NCBI GenBank assembly: GCA_009602735.1
Contig: WELA01009551.1
Coordinates: 164,606-228,605 of the forward strand
DNA: 64,000 nucleotides
Direction of reading: 5' to 3'
DNA from: Mesotaenium endlicherianum
Taxonomy: Eukaryota; Streptophyta; Zygnematophyceae; Zygnematales; Mesotaeniaceae
Part shown: one piece after another, positions 8,582 to 15,355 of the stretch
How the letters are laid out: every line of letters starts with the position of its first letter
Numbering within the stretch: position 1 is the first letter of the stretch
Made by a program: the position numbers and the translations under genes
The notes under the pieces: model-generated
What the model was told of the DNA's origin: nothing
The model's input: only the letters and a program-made list of their open reading frames with translations
The model's database searches: none

Positions 8582-9114
8582 AATTTATTCTTCCACATCA
8601 TGCTTTCCACCGGCTTATTGGGCTGGCCACTGTATTTAGCATTGCTTTTCTGGTTGTATTTCACTTCAATTTCTCCTTCCACAGGGAAATAGATCAGCTG
8701 ACCAATGGGCATGCCCTTGTACACGCGTACCGGTTGCTTGCAGGAAATTTCGAGGGTCCAGTTGCCGCAGAAGCCCACATCACCCTTACCGGCAGTGGCG
8801 TGAATGTCAATGCCCAGACGGCCGGTAGAAGATTTACCTTCCAGAAAAGGCACGTGCGCGTGGGTTTCGGTATACTCTTCGGTTACACCTAAATAGAAAT
8901 GATGAGGCTCCAATACAAATCCTTCGTCGGGTATTTCAAAATAATCGATGAGGTTGTGTTTTTTTGCATCCAGTACTTTGTCTACATAGCGCGCCAACCA
9001 TTTACCCAGGTGCACATCATAACTGTTACTGCCCAGGTCTTCACGCCGGTAGGGCTCAATTTTGATGGTGCCTTTCTCCATTTCCTCTAAAATGCGCTTA
9101 TCTGTCAGGATCAT
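8578..9114 (-). CDS. dcd: dCTP deaminase
   Basis: Deaminates dCTP to dUTP for thymidylate synthesis. The start at 9114 (MILTDKRILEEME) gives 178 residues, normal for the family; an in-frame extension of 22 codons upstream is not conserved. Signature parts: EPYRREDLGSNSYDVHLG, EGKSSTGRLGIDIHATAG with the catalytic Arg/Glu region, GFCGNWTLEI and MPIGQLIYF. The C-terminal KYSGQPNKPVESMMWKN closes over the nucleotide. It is convergent with the DUF3810 gene and overlaps it by four bases. Confidence 0.96.
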   Translation of the reverse strand: MILTDKRILEEMEKGTIKIEPYRREDLGSNSYDVHLGKWLARYVDKVLDAKKHNLIDYFEIPDEGFVLEPHHFYLGVTEEYTETHAHVPFLEGKSSTGRLGIDIHATAGKGDVGFCGNWTLEISCKQPVRVYKGMPIGQLIYFPVEGEIEVKYNQKSNAKYSGQPNKPVESMMWKNKF

Positions 9115-9182
9115 GCTCTGTTTTTTATGGTTGAAATGCAAATAAATCTTAAATCTGCAATCTAAAGTCAATTCATTCAAGC

Positions 9183-9809
9183 GTGCCGCTGTTTTATCAA
9201 CAAGATATCAACGAAACCACCCGGCTGGGTGTCTGGAAAATTGAAGAGCCCGAATCTTTTTTCCTTGCCAAAGTACCGCTGCAACGTAGTATTACGCATC
9301 CGCATAAAAGATTGCAACACCTGGCCGGCCGTTACCTGCTGCCTTATTTGTTCCATGACTTTCCCCACGAAGAAATTGAAATAGCCGACACGCGTAAACC
9401 CTTTCTGCCCTTCGAGCAATACCACTTTTCTATTTCGCATTGTGGTGATTATGCGGCGGCTATTGTAAGCAGCCGGTACAGGGTGGGTATTGATATTGAA
9501 ATGGTCACACCGCGGGTAGACAAGATCAAACACAAGTTCCTGCATTCCGAAGAGCTGGTATTTGTAAACAGTTACCCTTTGAACAAACAAGTTGCGTTAT
9601 TAACACTTTTATGGAGTGCAAAAGAAGCCATGTTCAAATGGTGGGGGCGTGGGGATGTGGATTTTAGTGAAGTGATGCGTACAAAAAGCTTTGAACTGAA
9701 ACACGAAGGTTTGTTTGATGGACATTTTCAGAAAGATGATTTCAGGAAGGAGTTGGCATTGCATTACCAGTTGCGTCCCGACCTGAGCCTGGTATGGGTG
9801 TATTCTTAA
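9183..9809 (+). CDS. 4'-phosphopantetheinyl transferase superfamily protein (Sfp-like)
   Basis: Transfers the phosphopantetheine arm of CoA to a serine of carrier proteins. The 208-residue size, SISHCGDY near 84-90, VGIDIEMV at about 101-108 (magnesium-binding Asp and Glu) and WSAKEAMFKWWG at 144-155 place it in the Sfp/AcpT-like class. No carrier protein or synthase is near, so it could serve fatty-acid ACP or an unseen secondary-metabolite cluster. The TAA stop overlaps the stop of the convergent gene at 9806. Confidence 0.9.
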   Translation: MPLFYQQDINETTRLGVWKIEEPESFFLAKVPLQRSITHPHKRLQHLAGRYLLPYLFHDFPHEEIEIADTRKPFLPFEQYHFSISHCGDYAAAIVSSRYRVGIDIEMVTPRVDKIKHKFLHSEELVFVNSYPLNKQVALLTLLWSAKEAMFKWWGRGDVDFSEVMRTKSFELKHEGLFDGHFQKDDFRKELALHYQLRPDLSLVWVYS

Positions 9810-10873
9810 TCATCCTGCCTGTTCTTCATCTTGGGCACCAGCAACAGGTTCTTTTGCAATGTTTGCTTTAACTGGCGCTTGACCAACTGACCCATGGTCT
9901 TTGACTTGGAGAAATAAGCCGGGTTTTGAAAATGCTCGCCCAGTTCCCGTTTCAACTGCTCCAGTTTTTCCGGTTTGGATATTTGGTCTCCACTCATGAT
10001 ATCCAACAACTCTTTCATACGGTAGCGCGCCGAAACCAGCCTGAAAGTCATCATGGTACGCTCTTCAGTCTGGTATTGTGCAATGGAGGACTGATCGAGG
10101 TGCTTCTGCACGATATCCACAAAGGGTCTGTTGTCTTTGAAGAACTGCGGCAGGTAAAGGTTTTTACGGCCTTCATAAGATTGCTGATCAAAATCAATAG
10201 CCCTGATGCGGTATTGCACATCTTCAATATCGGGCGTGATGTTCACCACAAAATTATAGGAACGCATATCGCCCAATAATTGCACAAAGCAACGCTCATT
10301 GAATTTCACAAATTCTTTTGCCAGCCTGATGAGGTTGGTATTGGAATTATTGAGGTATTCGTTGATGAAAATATCACCTGGAATGCCTGGTATATGTTCT
10401 TCGATGAGTGTGGCATTGTTGGTGAAATAGGTCATGCGGTTAGGGGAGAGGAGGTGTTCCAGTTCCAGTCCGTATACCCTGCTTGCATCGGCCTGCTTGA
10501 TATAATAATGATCGTAGTTGTCGTTGAATTTATTAACGATGCGTATGCGAAAAGGCTGACTATTACCAAAATAACAAAAGTCGATCCTGGCTACATCGAG
10601 GTGTTTGCTGAAACTCATGTCGCCCTCGGTTTTGAGGATGGCATAAATGCGTACCAGGTTTTCGCGCAGGAATTCCCATTCGCGCATATCATACGATACT
10701 TTTTCCCAGGAAGTATCATTGCCCTTTTTGTCTTTCAGCGGAACGGTATAGGTAAACCGTTGCAGGTCGCGATAAGTTACCGGCAGATTCACTTCCCGTC
10801 CGTATTTGACCAGGTATTTGCGCAATGCATCATCTACAGGAAAAATGGGTTTCTTCTGTGAAGGCCTGCTCAT
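9806..10873 (-). CDS. Uncharacterised protein, possible kinase-like fold
   Basis: 355 residues from the ATG at 10873; a TTG at 10912 would add 13 residues and overlap the DUF2130 gene. I do not recognise a named family. It is a soluble, charged protein with no signal peptide. Around residues 190-245 it has EHIPGIPGDIFINEYL, then FVQLLGDMRSYNFVV, then RIRAIDFDQQ. The D-x5-N followed by a hydrophobic stretch and IDFD resembles the catalytic loop and metal-binding DFD/DFG of small-molecule or HipA-like kinases. A basic C-terminus (about 300-355) follows. It sits downstream of the DUF2130 protein, probably in one transcript. Confidence 0.7.
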   Translation of the reverse strand: MSRPSQKKPIFPVDDALRKYLVKYGREVNLPVTYRDLQRFTYTVPLKDKKGNDTSWEKVSYDMREWEFLRENLVRIYAILKTEGDMSFSKHLDVARIDFCYFGNSQPFRIRIVNKFNDNYDHYYIKQADASRVYGLELEHLLSPNRMTYFTNNATLIEEHIPGIPGDIFINEYLNNSNTNLIRLAKEFVKFNERCFVQLLGDMRSYNFVVNITPDIEDVQYRIRAIDFDQQSYEGRKNLYLPQFFKDNRPFVDIVQKHLDQSSIAQYQTEERTMMTFRLVSARYRMKELLDIMSGDQISKPEKLEQLKRELGEHFQNPAYFSKSKTMGQLVKRQLKQTLQKNLLLVPKMKNRQDD

Positions 10874-10904
10874 CTGGTCGGCCAGGGCGATATTGCCGAA
10901 AAGA

Positions 10905-12122
10905 CTATTCAAGTAATAAAGAATCGTTGTCGTCCAACAAGTTCAGGTCTACATCCGATCCTGCAATACCTTCTACAGAACCCTGGATATGTGCGGCGTT
11001 GAGCAATACTTTCTCCAGTTGTTTTTCACGGGCCTTCCACAATTTTTCCATGGCGTCGCGTTCTTTCTGGATGCCCTGCCTGATGCTCATAAAACCTTCG
11101 CGGATGGCTTTCCATTGTTCACCGAATTCTCCGCTGGTGAGGTAATCATAGAGCATCACCATTTTATCGCCTTTGTTATCCTGGCTTTTTTTGGCATCGG
11201 CAATCCGGAGGATGGCATTACGCAGCAGCAAAGCAACACTTCTCACTTCTACAAACGTGCAGATATAAACACCGTCTTTTTCTCCGAACCGGTCCATATC
11301 TTTTGGTAAGGCCTGGGTAACGATCACCGCAACATCGGCTCCCTGGCTACGCATATCTGCTTTCAGTTTCTCTATCCATTCGTTCGCAAAATCCTTGGTG
11401 CGCTTGCTTTCATAAATAATGCGGCCACATTCGTTACCAAACTGGTTGCGTACGGTTTGGATACAGTCGGCACCGCGAACGCCTTTACCCACTTCTTCCA
11501 CTTTATCGAAAGGGAAGGCGGCTTCCAGCAGTTCTTCCAACATCAGTTCCTGTACTTCACCCTGTAATTGCATGCTGCCTTGTTCTGATTTGCGGCGCAT
11601 TTCTTCGGCCAACTTTTTCTGGTCTTCCAGTTTTTTTTCTAACTCTTTCAATTGCAGTTGGTATTCCTGCTCTTTGAGACTCATTTTTTCCGCCTCTTCT
11701 TTCACCAGTTGCTCCTTCAACTGTTCTCTTGCTTCCAGTAACCTGCGTTGAACAGAAAGTTCCAGCTCTTCTTCTTTTGCTTTCAGCGCCTGTTCTTTTT
11801 GCAGGAAATCCAGTTCTTTTTTTCTTGCCTCTTTCAGCTTCTCTTCTTTATCGGCATCTGCCAGTTGCAGCATTTTTAGCTGGTTCTCAAAATCGGCAGT
11901 GATGGTCTTACGCAAACTGTCCTGCAATTCATCCCGCAGGCGTTTTTTTTCTGTTTCCAGTTGCCGGGCCGCTTCCTGCTCTTTCTGCCTGAATTCTTCG
12001 TCTTTTTTCTTCTGCCACTCGATCACTTTGCCCCGTAATTCTTTTTCCACTTCTTCCCGGATAGAATCGCCCGGTTCGAACTGGTGGTGGCAATTGGGAC
12101 AATTTATTATGAATGAAGCCAT
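10905..12122 (-). CDS. DUF2130 coiled-coil protein
   Basis: 405-residue DUF2130 member. It opens with a zinc-finger-like pair (INCPNCHHQFEPGD, C8 and C11), then about 170 residues of almost uninterrupted Glu/Lys/Gln-rich coiled coil (roughly 20-190). The conserved DUF2130 domain (about 200-380) includes VRGADCIQTVRNQFG, GRIIYESKRTKDF and ADVAVIVTQALPKDM. The last part resembles a restriction-endonuclease-like fold, as described for this family. Function is not established. The next gene starts 31 bp downstream. Confidence 0.88.
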   Translation of the reverse strand: MASFIINCPNCHHQFEPGDSIREEVEKELRGKVIEWQKKKDEEFRQKEQEAARQLETEKKRLRDELQDSLRKTITADFENQLKMLQLADADKEEKLKEARKKELDFLQKEQALKAKEEELELSVQRRLLEAREQLKEQLVKEEAEKMSLKEQEYQLQLKELEKKLEDQKKLAEEMRRKSEQGSMQLQGEVQELMLEELLEAAFPFDKVEEVGKGVRGADCIQTVRNQFGNECGRIIYESKRTKDFANEWIEKLKADMRSQGADVAVIVTQALPKDMDRFGEKDGVYICTFVEVRSVALLLRNAILRIADAKKSQDNKGDKMVMLYDYLTSGEFGEQWKAIREGFMSIRQGIQKERDAMEKLWKAREKQLEKVLLNAAHIQGSVEGIAGSDVDLNLLDDNDSLLLE

Positions 12123-12201
12123 CTGCTATTTTTTTACAAATTAAGTCTAAGGAGCGGAATAAAAAACCTGGACCTATATAAAAGATCGGTAAAGCATATG
12201 T

Positions 12202-12223
12202 AATCAGGTACTTATACCTGATT
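12202..12223. promoter_or_regulatory. Perfect 9-bp inverted repeat upstream of the ORF6N gene
   Basis: AATCAGGTA-CTTA-TACCTGATT, perfect arms with a 4-nt centre, 51 bp before the ORF6N start codon. It has no T-run, so it looks more like a protein-binding site than a terminator. Confidence 0.55.
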
Positions 12224-12274
12224 GGAATAGATGGGTTTTACTTTAAGTTGTACCCTGTATAATAATGCCCAAGA

Positions 12275-12841
12275 ATGGATAATGAAATAATAGTAAGTGA
12301 AAGCCATGTTATCAGCAAGATATACCTGGTGCGAGGCCAGAAAGTAATGCTGGATAGGGATCTGGCGGATATTTATGGTGTGGAAACGAAGAGGTTGAAT
12401 GAACAGGTAAAGCGAAACCAGGAAAGATTCCCACAAAATTTCATGTTCCAACTGACAGATCAGGAGGTTGAAATCTTGATGTCGCAAATTGCGACTTCAA
12501 GATTGGATGAAGATACAGGATGGGGAGGAAGGAGAAAACTGCCTTATGCTTTTACTGAATACGGGGTATTAATGCTTGCTAATGTTTTAAAAAGCGCCAG
12601 AGCGGTAGCCGTCAGTATAAAGATTATCGACATTTTTGTTCGATTACGAGAAGCTTTACTAGCTAACCAGGATATGCTATTGAAATTGGAACAGCTGGAT
12701 AAAAAAATGTCCAACATAGGGCACGATGTAAAAATGCACGATGGAGAAATTGAAACCATTTTTGAATTGATCAAAGAGATCATGGAAGAAAGGATGAGGC
12801 CCAAGCCACGGACTCCTATTGGCTTCAAGCCACAGGCGTAA
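12275..12841 (+). CDS. ORF6N domain DNA-binding protein
   Basis: 188 residues. The N-terminal 110 match the ORF6N domain found in phage antirepressors and in scattered chromosomal copies: KIYLVRGQKVMLDRDLADIY, ETKRLNEQVKRNQERFP, FMFQLTDQE, GRRKLPYAFTEYGVLML. A coiled-coil tail (about 125-175) follows. Such proteins probably bind DNA. Here it stands alone, without phage genes, between the divergent DUF2130 gene and tRNA-Leu, which suggests a leftover or domesticated piece of a mobile element. Confidence 0.88.
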   Translation: MDNEIIVSESHVISKIYLVRGQKVMLDRDLADIYGVETKRLNEQVKRNQERFPQNFMFQLTDQEVEILMSQIATSRLDEDTGWGGRRKLPYAFTEYGVLMLANVLKSARAVAVSIKIIDIFVRLREALLANQDMLLKLEQLDKKMSNIGHDVKMHDGEIETIFELIKEIMEERMRPKPRTPIGFKPQA

Positions 12842-12852
12842 TCACTAAAGAA

Positions 12853-12881
12853 AAAGGAGCTACTTGAAAAGTAACTCCTTT
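12853..12881. terminator. Bidirectional terminator hairpin between ORF6N gene and tRNA-Leu
   Basis: Stem AAAGGAGCTAC / GTAACTCCTTT (one G-U pair) with a 7-nt loop. On the minus strand the stem ends in TTTTTCTTT, a good intrinsic terminator for the tRNA; on the plus strand it closes the ORF6N gene. Confidence 0.7.
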
Positions 12882-12892
12882 AAACAATATTG

Positions 12893-12976
12893 TGCGGAAG
12901 AGGAGATTCGAACTCCCACGGCTGTTACCCCGCTACCACCTCAAAGTAGTGCGTCTACCAATTTCGCCACCTCCGC
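12893..12976 (-). tRNA. tRNA-Leu (anticodon GAG)
   Basis: Read on the minus strand, an 84-nt type II tRNA. Acceptor GCGGAGG pairs with the 3' strand ending TTCCGC plus discriminator A; the D arm contains AAATTGGTAGA. The anticodon arm is CTACT-TTGAGGT-GGTAG with anticodon GAG. A variable arm (GCGGGGTAACAGCCGT) and a T arm with GTTCGAATC follow. CCA is not encoded. A hairpin terminator follows at 12853-12881. Confidence 0.95.
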
Positions 12977-13018
12977 AAGTATTGAGGACTGCAAAAGTAA
13001 AGGAAAACAGTCTAAAAA

Positions 13019-14791
13019 TTACATCCGTTCGGGTACTTTTATCCCCAGCACGGCCATCCCTTTTTTAATAACACCCGCCGTAAGCTGGGCCAGTTGTAAG
13101 CGCAGTTCTTTTTTATCAGCGGTTTCGGCATTGCCGATAGAATGTTCTGTATAGAATGAGCTGAAGGTCTTTGCCAGGTTAAAAGTATAGATGGCCACTT
13201 TAGACGGATCATGCTCGCTTGCCGCTTCCTGCAATACAGATGGGAATTGCTCCAATTCTATGGCCAGGGCTTTTTCCAGTGGCAGGAGACTATTGCCGAT
13301 ACTGCTGCCTTCTGGCATAGATTTACGCAAGACGCTTTTGATACGGGCATGCGTATATTGAATGAAAGGCCCGGTAAACCCATGGAAATCGATGCTCTCT
13401 TCGGGATTGAAGATCATTTTTTTCCTGGGGTCCACCCGTAACAGGAAAAATTTTAATGCACCCAAACCAATCGTGGCATAGAGTTCGGCAAGTTCGGCAG
13501 GAGAAAAATCTTTTACTTTTCCCAACTCTTCTGTTTTCTGCCGGGCTATGTTTACCATTTCATCTACGAGGTCGTCTGCATCCACTACGGTCCCTTCGCG
13601 GCTTTTCATCTTACCCGAAGGCAATTCCACCATGCCATAGCTCAGATGATAAATACCATCAGCCGATGGGAGACCCAGCTTCTGGCAGATCAGCTTCAAT
13701 ACCTTGAAATGATAATTCTGTTCATCACCTACCACATAAATACTTTGGTCTACATTGAACTCTTTCTGTTTCTGTTCAGCAAGCCCTATGTCCTGTGTGA
13801 TGTATACTGAAGTGCCGTCTTTCCGTTGTACCAGCTTTTCATCAAGTCCATCGTTGGTGAGGTCGATCCACACACTGTTATCTTCTTTCTTTACAAAAAC
13901 ACCTTTGAACAAGCCTTCTTCCACCAGGTCTTTACCCAGCAGGTAGGTATTGCTCTCATAGTAAACCTTGTCAAAATTGCTGCCGATCCTTTGATAAGTA
14001 ATGTCGAATCCTTCATATACCCAGCTATTCATCCTGCGCCAGAGCTCCATCACTTCGGGTTTGCCGGCTTCCCAGTCGAGCAGCATTTGCTGTGTGGCTT
14101 TCATAATGGGAGCTTCTTTTTCAGCCAACTCTTCCGTCATGCCGCTATCCACGAGTTCCTTTACCTGCTTTTTGTATGCCTCGTTGAACTTCACATAATA
14201 ATCCCCCACAAAATGATCTCCTTTGATACCCGTACTTTGAGGGGTATCGCCGTTGCCGAAATACTGCCAGGCGATCATGCTCTTACAGATATGAATGCCC
14301 CTGTCGTTCACTACACAGGTCTTTACAATACCATGACCGGTAGTTTTAAGAATTTCTGCTACACTCCATCCCAGGAAATTGTTCCGCAAGTGCCCGAGAT
14401 GAAGGGGTTTATTGGTATTGGGGGATGAATATTCCACCATTACTTTGCTTCCGGTGGAGGCGCTCGCACCAAAGGAAAGATTAGCTGCATTTGACTGGAT
14501 GAACTGCAGCCAGTATCCATCGGCTATCGTCAGGTTGAGGAAGCCTTTAATGATGTTGAAACCGCTGAAAAGATCAGGATGCCGGTTGATCAGATGGCTG
14601 CCCAATTCCTGGCCCAGGACATCCGGCGCTTTTTTTAACAGTTTTATAAAGCTGAAAAGTACCACCGTATAATCGCCCTCGAACTCGGGTTTGGTGGCAT
14701 TGACCAGAACGTCATGAGGCTGTAAATCAATATTGTACAATTCTTTTAGCGCTTGTGCCGAGGCTACCTTAACCTTTAAAACAACGTTCAT
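13019..14791 (-). CDS. argS: Arginyl-tRNA synthetase
   Basis: Charges tRNA-Arg (class I synthetase). From the ATG at 14791 the 590-residue protein has the N-terminal ArgRS additional domain (about 1-105), PNTNKPLHLGHLRNNFLGWS with the HIGH motif at 131-134, WIDLTNDGLDEKLV, VYITQDIGLAEQK, SGKMKSREGTVVDADDL as the KMSKS-like loop, and a C-terminal DALR anticodon-binding domain ending GIKVPERM. An open extension of 48 codons upstream overlaps the gtrA start region and is not family-like. It has its own TACTTTTG promoter box at 14813. Confidence 0.97.
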   Translation of the reverse strand: MNVVLKVKVASAQALKELYNIDLQPHDVLVNATKPEFEGDYTVVLFSFIKLLKKAPDVLGQELGSHLINRHPDLFSGFNIIKGFLNLTIADGYWLQFIQSNAANLSFGASASTGSKVMVEYSSPNTNKPLHLGHLRNNFLGWSVAEILKTTGHGIVKTCVVNDRGIHICKSMIAWQYFGNGDTPQSTGIKGDHFVGDYYVKFNEAYKKQVKELVDSGMTEELAEKEAPIMKATQQMLLDWEAGKPEVMELWRRMNSWVYEGFDITYQRIGSNFDKVYYESNTYLLGKDLVEEGLFKGVFVKKEDNSVWIDLTNDGLDEKLVQRKDGTSVYITQDIGLAEQKQKEFNVDQSIYVVGDEQNYHFKVLKLICQKLGLPSADGIYHLSYGMVELPSGKMKSREGTVVDADDLVDEMVNIARQKTEELGKVKDFSPAELAELYATIGLGALKFFLLRVDPRKKMIFNPEESIDFHGFTGPFIQYTHARIKSVLRKSMPEGSSIGNSLLPLEKALAIELEQFPSVLQEAASEHDPSKVAIYTFNLAKTFSSFYTEHSIGNAETADKKELRLQLAQLTAGVIKKGMAVLGIKVPERM

Positions 14792-14812
14792 GGGCTTAAC
14801 AATTTCGGGTTG

Positions 14813-14820
14813 CAAAAGTA
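14813..14820 (-). promoter_or_regulatory. -7 box TACTTTTG of argS
   Basis: TACTTTTG on the minus strand, an exact TAnnTTTG match, 21 bases before the argS start. A plus-strand near-match for gtrA (TTG at 14810, 21-bp spacer, TACCTTCG at 14834) overlaps it, so the two divergent promoters share about 25 bp. Confidence 0.6.
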
Positions 14821-14850
14821 ACCAATTAAGCCCTACCTTCGCCGCCATTG

Positions 14851-15342
14851 ATGCGAAAGTTGCACCAACATATCCGTAAACTGATCCTCGACACGGTGGA
14901 CCTGTTCTACCCGTTGTTCCAAAAGATGATGCCATTGCAAACTTTCCGTTATGCGGCTTGCGGTGGTTTCAATACCTGTCTCGATATTACCCTGTTCTTC
15001 ATTTCTTACAATTATATACTGCAAAAACAACCGGTTCATTTTGGGTTCCTTACCATCGGAGCACATATTGCCGCTTTTCTGATCGGGTTCTGTGTAACAT
15101 TTCCCATCGGTTTTTACCTGAGCAGGTATGTAGTATTTCAGGCTACTTCGGTTGCCAAGCGCGAACAATTGGGCAAATACTTTATGGTGGTGCTGGGTTG
15201 CCTTTTCCTGAACTATGGGTTCCTGAAATTATTTGTGGATGTGCTTCACTGGTATCCTACGCCGTCTAAATTGATCACTACGCTCTTCGTAGTAGCTTTC
15301 AGTTATGTTTCCCAGAAGCATTTTACTTTCAAGACGGCCTGA
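14851..15342 (+). CDS. GtrA-like family membrane protein
   Basis: 163-residue four-helix membrane protein of the GtrA/DPMS family, whose members help move polyprenyl-linked sugars across or within the inner membrane. The hallmark FRYAACGGFNTCLDITLFF occurs in the first helix, then three more hydrophobic segments, the conserved FYLSRYVVF, and a basic end (SQKHFTFKTA). I use the ATG at 14851; a TTG one codon earlier is possible. No glycosyltransferase is adjacent. Its stop lies 13 bp from that of the convergent DUF5686 gene, and CTGATA/TATCAG flanking the gap could form a small shared hairpin. Confidence 0.88.
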   Translation: MRKLHQHIRKLILDTVDLFYPLFQKMMPLQTFRYAACGGFNTCLDITLFFISYNYILQKQPVHFGFLTIGAHIAAFLIGFCVTFPIGFYLSRYVVFQATSVAKREQLGKYFMVVLGCLFLNYGFLKLFVDVLHWYPTPSKLITTLFVVAFSYVSQKHFTFKTA

Positions 15343-15355
15343 TACAATTGTTTTA

